A stretch of DNA of 64,000 bases, from assembly GCA_021229015.1 (NCBI GenBank), contig CM037781.1:65740035-65804034 (forward strand), read 5' to 3'. Within the stretch, counting starts at the first letter, position 1. Every line of letters begins with the position of its first letter. This stretch comes from Solen grandis. Lineage: Eukaryota > Mollusca > Bivalvia > Adapedonta > Solenidae. The notes below the pieces were generated by a model that was given only the letters and a program-made list of their open reading frames with translations, searched no databases and had not been told where the DNA came from. Made by a program: the position numbers and the translations under genes. Shown here in pieces: positions 10,647 through 23,434 of the stretch.

Positions 10647-13600
10647 AGCTCACCTGAGCACAAAGTGCTCAAGGTGAGCTTTTGTGATCGCCCTTCGTCC
10701 GGCGTCCGTCGTCGTCCGTCGTGCGTCGTGCGATGTGCGTCGTGCGTCGTGTGTCGTCAACAATTTGCTTTAAACGACATCTCCTCTGAAACCGCTGGAC
10801 AGAATTTAATGAAACTTGGCAGGAATGTTCCTTGGGTGAGGCTCTACAAAAGTTGCTAAAATAAAGTTGATCCATGAAGAACTCTGGTTGCCATGGCTAC
10901 AAAAAGAAAAATAATATGAAAACTTTAAAAATCATCTCCTTCAAAACTACTGGCCAGATTTCAAAATAATTTGGTACAGATGTTCCTTGGGTCAACCTCT
11001 ACCAAAGTTGCTAAAATTATTCCGATCCGTAAAAAAACATGGCCGCCAGGGGCGGGGCTTATTTGCCTTATATGTATATAGAGAAACCTTTAAACAACAT
11101 CTCCTCTGAAACCACTGGACAGAATTTGATTAAACTTGGCAGGAATGATCCTTGGGTCAACCTTCACAAAAGTTGCTAAAATAAACTTGATCCATGTAGA
11201 ACTCTGGTTGCCATGGCAACAAAAAGAAGAAAAAAATGAAAACTTTAAAAATCATCTCCTTCAAAACTACTGGTCAGATTTTAAAATAAATTGGTACAGA
11301 TGTTCCTTGGGTCAACCTCTACCAAAGTTGCTAAAATTATTCCGATCCGTAAAAAAACATGGCCGCCAGGAGTGGGGCATATTTGCCTAATATGTATATA
11401 GAGAAACCTTTAAACAACATCTCCTCTGAAACCACTGGACAGAATTTGATTAAACTTGGCAGGAATGATCCTTGGGTCAACCTTCAACAAAGTTGCTAAA
11501 ATAAACTTGATCCATGTAGAACTCTGGTTGCCATGGCAACAAAAAGAAAAACAAAATGAAAACTTTAAAAATCATCTTCTTCAAAACTTCTGGCCAGATT
11601 TTAAAATAAATTGGTACAGATGTTCCTTGGGTCAACCTCTACCAAAGTTGCTAAAATTATTCCGATCCGTAAAAAAACATGGCCGCCAGGGGCGGGGCTT
11701 ATTTGCCTTATATGTATATAGAGAAGCCTTTAAACAACATCTCCTCTGAAACCACTGGACAGAATTTGATTAAACTTGGCAGGGATGATCCTTGGGTCAA
11801 CCACCACAAAAGTTGCTAAAATAAACTTGATCCATGTAGAACTTGGTTGCCATGGCAACAAAAAGAGAAAAAAAATCAAAACTACTGACCAGATTTTAAA
11901 ATAAATTGGTACAGATGTTCCTTGGGTCAACCTCTACCAAAGTTGCTAAAATTTTTCCGATCCGTTAAAAAACATGGCCGCCAGGGGCGGGGCTTATTTG
12001 CCTTATATGTATATAGAGAAACCTTTAAACAACATCTCCTCAGAAACCACTGGACAGAATTTGATTAAACTTGGCAGGGATGATCCTTGGGTCAACCTTC
12101 ACAAAAGTTGCTAAAATAAACTTGATCCATGTAGAACTCTGGTTGCCATGGCAACAAAAAGAAAAAAAAAATGAAAACTTTAAAAATCATCTTCTTCAAA
12201 ACTTCTGGCCAGATTTTAAAATAAATTGGTACAGATGTTCCTTGGGTCAACCTCTACCAAAGTTGCTAAAATTATTCCGATCCGTAAAAAAACATGGCCG
12301 CCAGGGGCGGGGCTTATTTGCCTTATATGTATATAGAGAAGCCTTTAAACAACATCTCCTCTGAAACCACTGGACAGAATTTAATTAAACTTGGCAGGGA
12401 TGATCCTTGGGTCAACCACCACAAAAGTTGCTAAAATAAACTTGATCCATGTAGAACTCTGGTTGCCATGGCAACAAAAAGAGAAAAAAAATGAAAACTT
12501 TAAAAATCATCTGCTTCAAAACTACTGACCAGATTTTAAAATAAATTGGTACAGATGTTCCTTGGGTCAACCTCTACCAAAGTTGCTAAAATTTTTCCGA
12601 TCTGTTAAAAAACATGGCCGCCAGGGGCGGGGCTTATTTGCCTTATATGTATATAGAGAAACCTTTAAACAACATCTCCTCAGAAACCACTGGACAGAAT
12701 TTGATTAAACTTGGCAGGGATGATCCTTGGGTCAACCTTCACAAAAGTTGCTAAAATAAACTTGATCCATGTAGAACTCTGGTTGCCATGGCAACAAAAA
12801 GAAGAAAAAAAATATGACACTTTAAATATTATCTTCTTCAAAACTACTGGCCAGATTTCAAAATAATTTGGTACAGATGTTCCTTGGGTCAACCTCTACC
12901 AAAGTTGCTAAAATTATTCCGATCCGTAAAAAAACATGGCCGCCAGGGGCGGGGCTTATTTGCCTTATATGTATATAGAGAAACCTTTAAACAACATCTC
13001 CTCTGAAACCACTGGACAGAATTTGATTAAACTTGGCAGGGATGATCCTTGGGTCAACCTTCACAAAAGTTGCTAAAATAAACTTGATCCATGTAGAACT
13101 CTGGTTGCCATGGCAACAAAAAGAAAAAAAAATGAAAACTTTAAAAATATCTCCTTCAAAACTACTGGTCAGATTTTAAAATAAATTGATACAGATGTTC
13201 CTTGGGTCAACCTCTACCAAAGTTGCTAAAATTATTCCAATCCGTAAAAAAACATGGCCGCCAGGGTGGGGCTTATTTGCCTTATATGTATATAGAGAAA
13301 CCTTTAAACAACATCTCCTCTGAAACCACTGGACAGAATTTGATTAAACTTGGCAGGATGATCCTTGGGTCAACCTTCAAAAAAAGTTGCTAAAATAAAC
13401 TTGATCCATGTAGAACTCTGGTTGCCATGGCAACAAAAAGAAAAAAAAATGAAAACTTTAAAAATTCATCTGCTTCAAAACTACTGGCAGATTTTAAAAT
13501 AAATTGGTACAGATGTTCCTTGGGTCAACCTCTACCAAAGTTGCTAAAATTATTCCGATCCGTAAAAAAACATGGCCGCCAGGGGCGGGGCTTATTTGCC

Positions 13601-15420
13601 TTATATGTATATAGAGAAACCTTTAAACAACATCTCCTCTGAAACCACTGGACAGAATTTGATTAAACTTGGCAGGGATGATCCTTGGGTCAACCTCCAA
13701 CAAGTTCCTAAAATAAACTTGATCCATATAGAACTCTGGTTGCCATGGCAACAAAAAGAAAAAAAAATGAAAACTTTAAAAATTATCTCTTCAAAACTGG
13801 CCAGATTTTAAAATAAATTGGTACAGATGTTCCTTGGGTCAACCTTCTACCAAAGTTGCTAATTTAATTCCTGATCCCTAAAATATAAATGCGCAGGGCT
13901 TATTTGCCTATATGTATTATGAGACCACCTTGTTAAAAATATCATCTCTCTGAAACGATGAAGATTTTGATTAAAATGCAGTATGATTTGGTTCAAACCA
14001 CAAAAAGTTGTCTAATATAAAATTGATCATGTAAACTCTGTTGATTCATAAACAAATAATAATTAAGAAAATGAAAAGTTAAATAATTCATCTGCAAAAC
14101 TATGACCAATTTTAAAATAACATGGTAATGTTGTATTTCCTTGGTCAACCTCATACCAATGTTGCCTAACATTTTAGCAGCATCCGCCTGAAAATCGAAG
14201 GCATGGGTTCAGGGCGCGAGGTTGCTTCTTTGGCCTCTATATGGTATTTAGGAACTTGTAAACACACTCTCAGATACATGGACAGATTTGGTATACACAT
14301 TGCAGGGTGATACTTGGGTAACTTCACAAATGTTGCTAAATAGACATTGTCCAGTATGCCATGGGTTTACCATAGAACAAAAAGAAAAAAAATGAAAACT
14401 TTAAAAATCATCTTCTTCAAAACTTCTGGCCAGATTTTAAAATAAATTGGTACAGATGTTCTTGGGTCAAACCTCTACCAAAGTTGCTAAAATTATTCCG
14501 ATCCGTAAAAAAACATGGCCGCCAGGGGCGGGGCTTATTTGCCTTATATGTATATAGAGAAGCCTTTAAACAACATCTCCTCTGAAACCACTGGACAGAA
14601 TTTAATTAAACTTGGCAGGGATGATCCTTGGGTCAACCATCACAAAAGTTGCTAAAATAAACTTGATCCATGTAGAACTCTGGTTGCCATGGCAACAAAA
14701 AGAAAAAAAATATGACACTTTAAATATTATCTTCTTCAAAACTACTGGCCAGATTTCAAAATAATTTGGTACAGATGTTCCTTGGGTCAACCTCTACCAA
14801 AGTTGCTAAAATTATTCCGATCCGTAAAAAAACATGGCCGCCAGGGGCGGGGCTTATTTGCCTTATATGTATATAGAGAAACCTTTAAACAACATCTCCT
14901 CTGAAACCACTGGACAGAATTTGATTAAACTTGGCAGGGATGATCCTTGGGTCAACCTTCACAAAAGTTGCTAAAATAAACTTGATCCATGTAGAACTCT
15001 GGTTGCCATGGCAACAAAAAGAAAAAAAAATGAAAACTTTAAAAATCATCTGCTTCAAAACTACTGGCCAGATTTTAAAATAAATTGGTACAGATGTTCC
15101 TTGGGTCAACCTCTTTCCAAGTTGCTAAATTATTCCGATCCGTAAAAAAACATGGCCGCCAGGGGCGGGGCTTATTTGCCTTATATGTATATAGAGAAAC
15201 CTTTAAACAACATCTCCTCTGAAACCACTGGACAGAATTTGATTTAACTTGGCAAGGATGATCCTTGGGTCAACCTCCACAAAAGTTCCTAAAATAAACT
15301 TGATCCATATAGAACTCTGGTTGCCATGGCAACAAAAAGAAAAAAAAAATGAAAACTTTAAAAATTATCTGCTTCAAAACTACTGGCCAGATTTTAAAAT
15401 AAATTGGTACAGATTTCTTG
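10647..15420 (+). mobile_element. Tandem-core element D: about 15 units of 320 bp, no 3' tail
   Basis: The 34-bp 5' foldback (10647-10680) and the CGTC-rich stretch match element B, but the core is a different, about 320-bp unit. Each unit has GAATTTGATTAAACTTGGCA, GTTGCCATGGCAAC, TTGGTACAGATGTTCCTTGG, ACATGGCCGCCAGG and, in most, GGGGCGGGGCTT. Repeated unit starts fall at about 11041, 11361, 11681, 11976, 12296, 12616, 12938, 13256, 13574, 14516, 14837 and 15153. The subterminal inverted repeat and 3' hairpin are absent: the array just stops near 15415. Open frames of up to 97 codons repeat with the unit and are not genes. Confidence 0.75.
13850..14385 (+). repeat. Corrupted units within element D
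   Basis: Neighbouring units are nearly identical, but this interval is scattered with small insertions and deletions. Around 14180-14250 it contains SINE-head sequence (GCATCCGCCTGAAAATCG) resembling the SINE at 15774. It looks like a poorly resolved consensus or a local misassembly. Confidence 0.6.
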
Positions 15421-15773
15421 GTAACATTTTAGTGAGATTTATCATAAAATAGTAAATGGATAAAATATTCACATAAGATTATTAACCACCTTGTCTAAAT
15501 AATGTATTTCATCTCATCTTAATTAGAATTGGTTTTGATTGTGCGAAAATGTATTCATTTTTATTCATAACTGCACGAAATAAATGTGTATCTTCGTAAT
15601 TATAATAAGGAGAATTAAAACTTCATATTTATTTTATAATTCAATGCATTTATTATTTTATAGAATGGTGAGGTAGATGATAATTGAGTCAGCAAAACTT
15701 TCCAATTCTTTGATATGTAATAACATAACTATATGCTTTGTATTTTGCCTTGGAAGCCTATATTACCAATGGT
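15421..15773. other. AT-rich spacer
   Basis: Nothing recognised. Confidence 0.5.
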
Positions 15774-16050
15774 CCCGGTGACCGAGTGGTTAGAGCATCC
15801 GCCCTGAAATCGGAAGGTCATGGGTTCAGTCTTTGGCCGCTGGTACTGGTATAGCTTCCTTGTTTGGCGCTCGTTATATAAAGGTAGTTTCTGGAATGGT
15901 TGGCCCGGTGTCAGGATAATGTGACAGGGTGTGGTATCATGCCACATTTCTACGGCGTGATACTGTAGTATGGCAGCACTATGTTTGTCTCAAGTAGACA
16001 TTGTCTCAGTACTGCCAGTGGGATGTTTAAACACAATAAACAAACAAGCA
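15774..16050 (+). mobile_element. tRNA-derived SINE (RUDI/V-SINE-like), copy 1
   Basis: It starts CCCGGTGACCGAGTGGTTAG (A box), continues with GGTCATGGGTTCAGTC (B box region), a body with GGTGTCAGGATAATGTGAC and GGCGTGATACTGTAGTATGG, and ends in a tail of AAAC/AAAT-type repeats. Family assignment to the molluscan RUDI group is from memory of its description. Confidence 0.75.
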
Positions 16051-16117
16051 AACTATATTACTATGAAAAAAGACTCTTTGACTTGGCTTTGAATTTTACA
16101 CAATTTTCTTTAACGTG

Positions 16118-16250
16118 CAGCCTGTAGATCAGGCGTGCGATCAGTATGCCAAACCGTATGCATCCGGTCGCTTACAATCAGCTATGGAGTTTACTTAGGA
16201 CTGTATATAAGTATATGTGAATATCGCGGTTTATGACACAGATAGTTTCG
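16118..16250 (+). repeat. Dispersed repeat, copy 1 (mate at 42170-42312)
   Basis: It shares AGTATGCCAAAC, TTCGCTTACAGTCA-like sequence and GGTTTATGACAC-like sequence with the second copy, in the same orientation. Confidence 0.55.
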
Positions 16251-16562
16251 TAGCTGACTGTAAGTGTATGGTTGCATACATTTTGGAATATGAACGCACG
16301 CCTGGTAGTTCTGAGCTGTCTAATCTTACTCTTCTCTGTTTGCCAAGGAATATGAGGTAAAAGGTGTAATGGATTTCACTTTGTATTTGTGTAGATTGTA
16401 TGAAGGTGGTACCCATTGGCTCTATTCCACTGCAGAATCTGTTGTTGAGATGTGAGGTTGTGAGTTCAATCTGTGTAAAAACCATATCAAAATGATATTG
16501 GAATTGACTCCATATTAACCAGACTGCCCCAGCACAATGGACGCTTGTCACTAGAATGTTTA

Positions 16563-19506
16563 TTATCCCCCGCCAATGGAATCGGAGGGTGATATTGTTC
16601 TGGCATCCGTCCGTCATTCCGTCCGTCCAATAATTGTTTCTGTGCTATTTCTCTGCAACTACTGACTGGAATTTAAAGAAACTTCATGGCAACCATCATT
16701 GACAATAGGAATTGCGCATATCCTAGACATGTTTAAATCCAACCATTTAACCCAGAGTTATAGCCCTTGATTAGTTATGCAGTATGTATACAGAGTAAAA
16801 TTTGTTTCTGTGCTATTTCTCTGCAATTACTATCTGGCTTTTAAAGCAACTTCATGGCAACCATCATTACTAATAGGAGATGTGCATATCCTCAGCATGT
16901 TTCAATCAGAATATTTAACCAGAGTTAAGGCCCTTGTTTAGTTATGCAGTATGTTTACAGAGTAACATTCATTTCTGTGCTATTTCTCTGCAACTACTGA
17001 CTGGATTTTAATGAATCTTCATGGCAACCATCATTACCAATAGGAGATGTGCACATCCTTGGCATGTTCCGATTAGACCATTTAACACAGAGTTATGGCC
17101 TTTGATTAGTTATTCAGTATGTATACATAGTAATATTCATTTCTGTGCTATTTCTCTGCAACTACTGACTGGATTCTAATGAAACCTCATGGCAACCATC
17201 ATTACCAATAGGTGATGCACACATCCTTGGCATGTTCCAATTAGACCATTTAACACGGAGTTTTGGCCTTTGATTAGTTTTGCAGTATGTATACAGAGTA
17301 ACCAACTACATGTAGTAGAAACAGGGACAGTAACTCTTCCAAATATTTTTGCATATTTATGGCCCTTTTGGACTTAGAAAAAATGTTAAAACTTTTGCTT
17401 AAAATTGTTATTATCTACCATTTCTTTCCATGGATGTCCCTCATAATTTATGAAATTGCATAACCTTTGTTGGGGGTTAGGCTCTGTCATGAATTTTAAA
17501 ATAATTATGCCCCTTTTTTATTTAGAATCTTGCTTAAGGTTTTCACACCACCTCATTTTTAGCTTATCTGTTTTTCGAAGAAAAAAATACGAGCTATTGT
17601 TGTAACTCCAGCATCTTTGTTGTCATCAGGCATCGTCGTCGTCCGGAATCTTAATGTTGGCCGTAACTTCTCTACTATTCAATAGACAACTTTCATTTTG
17701 GTATGTATATTCATCTTGACAAGATCTATCCAGACATATGCAAATATTTCACCTATTGACCTTGACCTTTGACCTTATTTTTCTGAAACTTTTGAAAACT
17801 TTAAAATGCCTGTCATTTCAAAACCGTTGTCAACAGGGCACTGATATTTCACATGTGAATTCCTTGTAGCAAGACCTTACCATCAATGTTACACTTTTGA
17901 ACTTGACCTTTGAACTTTGACCTATTTTTGAAATGTTTAAAAAAAACTATAATTGGCTGTAATTTCTTTACTATTTGACATACAACTTTTATTTTTGGTA
18001 TGTATATTCATCTTTTGCAAAGGGCTATTCAGACATACCTCAACATTTTATCTGTCGAGCTTGTCCTTTGACCTTTTCTGCTGTAAGTTCTGAAACCTTG
18101 ACCTTGACCTTTGACCTATTTTTGCTGTTACTTTTGAAAACTTGAAAATGCCTGTCATTTCAGAACTGTTACGAACAGGGCACTGATATTACACATATGA
18201 ATTCCTTGTGGCAAGACCTTTCCATCAATGTTACACTTTTGGACTTTTGATCTTGGCCTTTGACCAATGTTTGAAATGTTTAACAAAAAAAATTATAACG
18301 TTTGCCATAACTTCTTTACTATTTGACATACAATTTTTATTTTTGGTATGCATATTCATCTTTGCAAGGGCTATTCAGACATACTTCAATATTTCATCTA
18401 TCGAGCTTGTCCTTTGACCTTTTCTGCTGTAAGTTCTGAAAACTTAAAATTGCCTGTCATTTCAGAACCATTACCAACAGGGCACTGATATTTCACATGT
18501 GAATTCCCTGTGGCAAGACCTTTCCTTCAATGTTACACTTTTGGACTTTTGACCTTGACCTTTGAACTTTGACCTATTTTGAAATGTTTAATTTTAACGC
18601 TGGCCATAGCTTTTTACTATTTGACATAGGCCTACATCTTTTATATTTGGTATGCATATTCATCTTGACAAGGGTTATTCAGATATACCTCAATATTTTA
18701 TCTATCAACCTTGACTTTCAAACTTATTTTGCCATTACTCTGGACAACTTTTAAAATTGATATTTCTTTGTCAACTTTGTATACTGGTTTGTCATCATTA
18801 TAATGAACCTGTGCAGGTGTGATTTTGGTTATATGATCTTTAGGCAGATAAAACAGCATTTTTTTATTTTTTTTTAAATATCTTTAAATTTTACAGTTTT
18901 GTGTTGATTATCAAAAACTCAATGGATTAGGAATTGTGATTTTTTATTTACATATTTTACGTCTTTATGTTGTATACATTCTATTCCATGCATAGGTCAA
19001 GGTCATCATTCAAGGTCAAATGTCAAATTTAAAGGGTATGATACTTCAACTTTGCATTTAAAGGCATTTAAAGGCTTACAGTTTTAGTTGTGATTTTCAA
19101 GGTCAACTTTTTTAAATGTTTAACAAAAATATGTAACATTGGAAAAAACAGACAAGCATTGGCACCCGCATGCGGTGCTCTTGTTTCACTTTACCATTCG
19201 AGGTATTGCTTTGAAACTTTGAATACCTGTTTATGACCATCACCCCTACTTGTACATAGCAAAAGTATGTAACTCTGTCTTGGATTTAGACATAATTATT
19301 ACCCTTTTCTGACTTGATTAATCTTTTTGTACTAACTCACTTCATTGAACTCTTTGAGATATTGCTTTAAAACTTTGAGCACATGTTTATTGCTTTTGTG
19401 TATATTTCAATAATACAGAGATACATATTTTGCCTTTAATTGCAATATTTATTTTTATTGACAAAGCATTCAAATAGCCGAGCATGCTGTCTTATGGACA
19501 GCTCTT
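16563..19506 (+). mobile_element. Tandem-core element G, interrupted by element H
   Basis: The 5' end ATCCCCCGCC...CGGAGGGTGAT is a foldback, followed by CCGTCCGTCATTCCGTCCGT. About four units of 163 bp follow (TTTCTGTGCTATTTCTCTGC, GATTTTAATGAAACTTCATG, CAACCATCATTACCAATAGG), then diverged units. After element H (17561-19183) related units resume and end at a hairpin GCTGTCTTATGGACAGC with TCTTGT (to 19506). The join of the two halves is inferred from similar unit style and the hairpin-CTTGT ending. Confidence 0.5.
17561..19183 (+). mobile_element. Tandem-core element H, nested in G
   Basis: The 5' end AGCTTATCTGTTTTTCGAAG is inverted near the 3' end as GAAAAAACAGACAAGC. After the head comes CGTCGTCGTCC, then about three units of roughly 340 bp containing TTGACCTTGACCTTTGACCT, AATGCCTGTCATTTCAGAAC and GGTATGTATATTCATCTT. 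The 3' end is a hairpin GCACCCGCATGCGGTGC followed by TCTTG. The architecture is the same as B with unrelated termini. Confidence 0.65.
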
Positions 19507-20720
19507 GTATTAGCTAAACAGGCTTGACATTTCAGTGAAATTTTGCAGCAAAATGGCCTTCATTATACCCATTTTTCTTCAAAACAAAATAAATCCAGTC
19601 ACAAAAAAAGACACAGGTCAGTCTCACAATATCTCATTTCCTTAACAATACTTATCCTTCATGCAAACAGTGTTGAACTAAATATGGGGACTCCTTTAGA
19701 ATTTTCAAATCAAGGTCTTCACTTAGCAGTATTACATGGACAAAGACTACAGACCCTGATCAGACAGCTCTTATAGGAGTCCTCTGATATGGCTCTGAAT
19801 TGCTTGCAACATACACTAAAATCTGTACAGTAATTGGCTACGGTTGTTTGCCGTAGATATCTCTGATGTTACTTTGAGTCACATTCAGTCATAGCTCTAG
19901 TTATATTTAGTTGTAACAAAGTTTTCGTCATCTGTTCTAGGAATAAGACTTTTTTTATGTCTAAAATGTTTCTTTGATTTCAAACAAACAGGCATATAAG
20001 TTAATGAGCATTGTTTTTTCATGACTGTTGCTGTGTCAGAATTTTGGGGCAAACTTAGTTTGTGTGGCAGAAAGTTCCGGGGAAATGCTTGAAATGATGA
20101 AGGTAAAGAACTGACTGCTTACCGATCTATTGATTGCATTGTTTTTCACCAACAATATGCATCAGCTATTGTTGGTGGTGGTGAGGGGGGAGCGGTTGCT
20201 GTGAGCTTGGGGTGAGTAAATTAGGATTAAATAGGCATCGGCCAATCGAGGCTAGTGAGGGCATCGGCCATCAGAGGCTTGTGAGGAGGAACACGTAGGA
20301 ATGGAACCTACCTGGAGACCTTACAAATGGAAGATGTGAGGAGTCGCAGTCAGTTCCTCTTCGACATTGAACAAACTTATCCGGAACGTAAGGCATTTCC
20401 CTGGGGTTTCCCGCTGCATCAGGGGCCATTACTGCCACACATAAATTTGGTGGTTGTATTATTTTTGTGTATTTTCTGTTGCTGCTTAATGTTTTTGTGG
20501 AGCTTAGAAGCTTTTGGTTTACTCTAATTATTAAACAGTTAAGCTTTTATTTTGTTGGGTTTTCAATTTTAGCCATATTGTAATAAAGAGCATTTTGTTC
20601 ATATGATGTTTAAAGATATGTTTGCATAGAAAAAAGTTGATCATGATATTGACAACTCATCACCAGTTTGCTCTGGATTTTCTATTCTCTTATTCTAGCA
20701 CTAAAGGTTTTAGTTTCTTG
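19507..20720. other. Unassigned sequence with one small open frame
   Basis: A short direct repeat (GGGCATCGGCCA..., twice, 20231-20285) precedes a 66-codon frame at 20327-20527 (starting MEDVRSRSQFLFDIEQ, hydrophobic at its end) with an AATAAA about 55 bp downstream. I do not recognise the frame and cannot tell a gene end from chance. Confidence 0.3.
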
Positions 20721-21675
20721 TTACCCCCTGCCAAAAGACGGCACTGAGGATATGGTGATAGTCTCCGTCACATCCGTCTATCCATCCATCCTTCCGTACC
20801 ACATTTTTGTCCAGAGCATAACTCAAAAAGTATTTGAGATATCAACTTGATACTTCATAGGTGGATAATTATTGAAGTGGAGTAAGGAACCTTTTTTTTT
20901 TTTTGGCTTAATTTTTGTCCGGGAAAATTTATCAACTTGAAACTTCATAGGGGATAATCTCATTGGAGAATTGCACCGAATGATAACTCTTTCTATCATT
21001 ATTTTTGAGTTATTTTCCTTTGGTTTTTTTTTTTTTTTCAGGCTAAATTTTTGTCTGGAGCATAAGTCAATAAGTATTCGAGATATCAACTTGATACTTC
21101 ATAGGTGGATAGATCTTATCAGGAGGATTGCAATGCACAAGAATGATAACTCACTTTCATAATTTTTTGAGTTATTGCCCTTTGTAATTTTTCGGCTTAA
21201 TTTTTGTCCGGATCATAAGTCGAAAAGTATTTGAGATATCAACTTGAAACTTCATAGGTGGATAGATCTCATTGAAGAGGAGTGCAATGCACAGGAATGA
21301 TAACTCTTACCTTTCATAATTTATGAGTTATTGCCCTTTGTAATTTTTCAGGCTTAATTTTTGTCCGGAGCATGTCGAAAAGTATTTGAGATATCAACTT
21401 GATACTTCATAGGTGGATAGATCTCAATGAGAAGTGCAGTGCACAATAATGATAACTCTTTCTATCATTATTTTGTAGTTATTGCCCTTTTTTCAGGCTA
21501 AATTTTTGTCTGGATCATAAGTCGAAAAGTATTTGAGATATCAACTTGAAACTTCATAGCTGGATAGATCTCAATGAGAAGTGCAGTGCACAATAATGAT
21601 AACTCTTTCTATCATTATTTTTTAGTTATTGCCCGTTGTTATTATTTTTCAAGCTTAATTTTTGTCCAGAGCATA

Positions 21676-23434
21676 AGAGGGCTGTTCCAAAATTCCGTGA
21701 CAAATTTTATAGATAGTTTATTTAAAATGCCAGTCCATTATGATTCACATATTATTAAAAAATCATTATTTTACATTACATTAAGTCATTCATTAAATAT
21801 CAACTCTAATTACTTTTAAATTCTCATTATTAAAGACATAGATCTGAATTCTCGGTGCACATCAAATTATTTGCAAAGTGTTATGTATAGGTTTTAATAA
21901 ATAAGGTATATTTCAAATATCTGATGTTGCGTCTGCCAATTATTACGTTGATGTCTTCTGATGATATGATGACGTCATCTCAGAAAATTTAAATCTTTAG
22001 AATAACATCAGAAACGAATGAGAAAAGGACAAACGAAAACACCTGATAAAAAATAGGGAAGTTAAAATGGCATCGTCCAAAGAACGCATGGCGCAGTGGA
22101 CAGTTATCCAAGTTTGTGCGGACCTCGGGTTGACACCTGTACAGACTATACCGTAAATGCACTGAACAGAACAGTTCAGCAATGTATTGTGAAAACTTGT
22201 TTACAAATGGCATGGTTGGAAGCAAGAAATCTGCAGTGCAGAAGAAAAATATAAGAAAAAACGAAGAGGAAGACCGATCTCCATCAGTTGGAAATCATGT
22301 GATCTGGTGAGAGATTATGTAAATGCTGATAGTCTTCTGTTCACAGAATTCTAACAGAGAAACTTAATATGTCACGCGTATGTGCGCGATGGATGCCACG
22401 GCTTCTATCCAATGATGACAGAGAAGCCACATTGCTCAAGTTTCTTGCTTTTGTGGACGCTGACAACAATCTACTTGACCGTATCATCACTACAGATGAG
22501 ACGTGGGTCCACTACTTCGAGCCGGAAGGGAAGCGACAGTCTAGTGTATGGAAAACAATGGATACACCACCACCAAAGAAGGCATGGGCGATGAAGTCTA
22601 TGGGGAAAAGGATGTTCATCGTTTTCATTGATAGACAGGGTGTTGTGCTGGTCCACGCACTTCCACAAGGTCAGACAGTAAATGCTGCCTATTAGTCGAA
22701 GGTAATTATTATCTATATATTATATTAGAGAAGATATCTAAGATATTATCATTAGTTGTTTTTTTTTACTTTGTTATTTTGCATAGTTTATCTGTGTGTT
22801 GTGTATCTCCAAAACAGGAAAGATTTAGTGTTAATATGAAGTAAATAATTATGCGCCATTTCATAGTACAAGTCATGACATGATGAAAGCTCTTCGTAAG
22901 AAGAGACCAGAACTCTACCAGCACCCAGAGTCTATTGTATGGCATCATGACAACACCCCAGCACATATGGCACACTCTACAGAGCTTGAGATAGATATGT
23001 TGGGATTTCAACGATTACAGCATCCGCCCTACTCCCGAAACCTAGCCCCCTCGCCTATTTCTCACTGCTAAAAGAGGAGTTACAGCACCAGAGGTTCAGT
23101 TCTGGCAGGGAATTAATGTCTGCCTTTAACAGAGGACTAACCATCACATAGTTTAGGACTGTCATGGGTAAAGTGGCACCATAGGTGCATGGAATGCCAT
23201 GGAGAGTACTTTGAGAAGGGCGCGTAATTAAGGTATGATGTTGTCTATGACGTTTGACGCGATTAACACAGTTTTCATGGTATTTATGACATCCTTTTGT
23301 TATTAGTTGATATTTTTCTATGAAATTTTGTATAAATGTTTTAATTACATGTGTTAATGTCATATTTTAATCTTCAATTCGTAGCTATTTTAGCTTTTAA
23401 ACAGTCTTGTCACAGAATATTGAGACAGCCCTCA
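21676..23434 (+). mobile_element. Mariner-family transposon, degenerate, with TIRs and TA duplication
   Basis: Imperfect terminal inverted repeats of about 27 bp (left GAGGGCTGTTCCAAAATTCC, right GAGGGCTGTCTCAATATTCT) enclose a mariner pseudogene. The flanks read GAGCATA and TAAGTC, recreating the GAGCATAAGTC of the host repeat unit with TA duplicated, so the insertion junction is exact. Confidence 0.85.
22066..23155 (+). pseudogene. Mariner transposase pseudogene
   Basis: Tc1/mariner transposases cut and paste their element with a DD(E/D) catalytic triad. Readable pieces are MASSKERMAQWTVIQVCADL, then LTEKLNMSRVCARWMPRLLS, TTDETWVHYFEPEGKRQSS (first catalytic Asp), a stop at the second Tyr of the usual AYYSK, then KALRKKRPEL, IVWHHDNTPAHMAHST (second Asp), HPPYSRNLAP and LLKEELQHQRFSS. 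The third Asp region is hit by a frameshift, and about 180 bp of AT-rich sequence splits AYYSK from KALRKK. It is not functional. Confidence 0.88.

Noticed and set aside
11136..13811. Repeated 70-97-codon open frames (starting MAGMILGSTF...)
   Set aside because: They recur once per 320-bp unit of element D, with frame breaks from unit indels, and match no known domain.
16231..16617. 128-codon minus-strand open frame
   Set aside because: It spans a dispersed repeat and the head of element G; no domain or splice context.
20327..20527. 66-codon frame followed by AATAAA
   Set aside because: Possible terminal exon, but the start context is weak, the protein is unrecognised and no upstream exon is visible.
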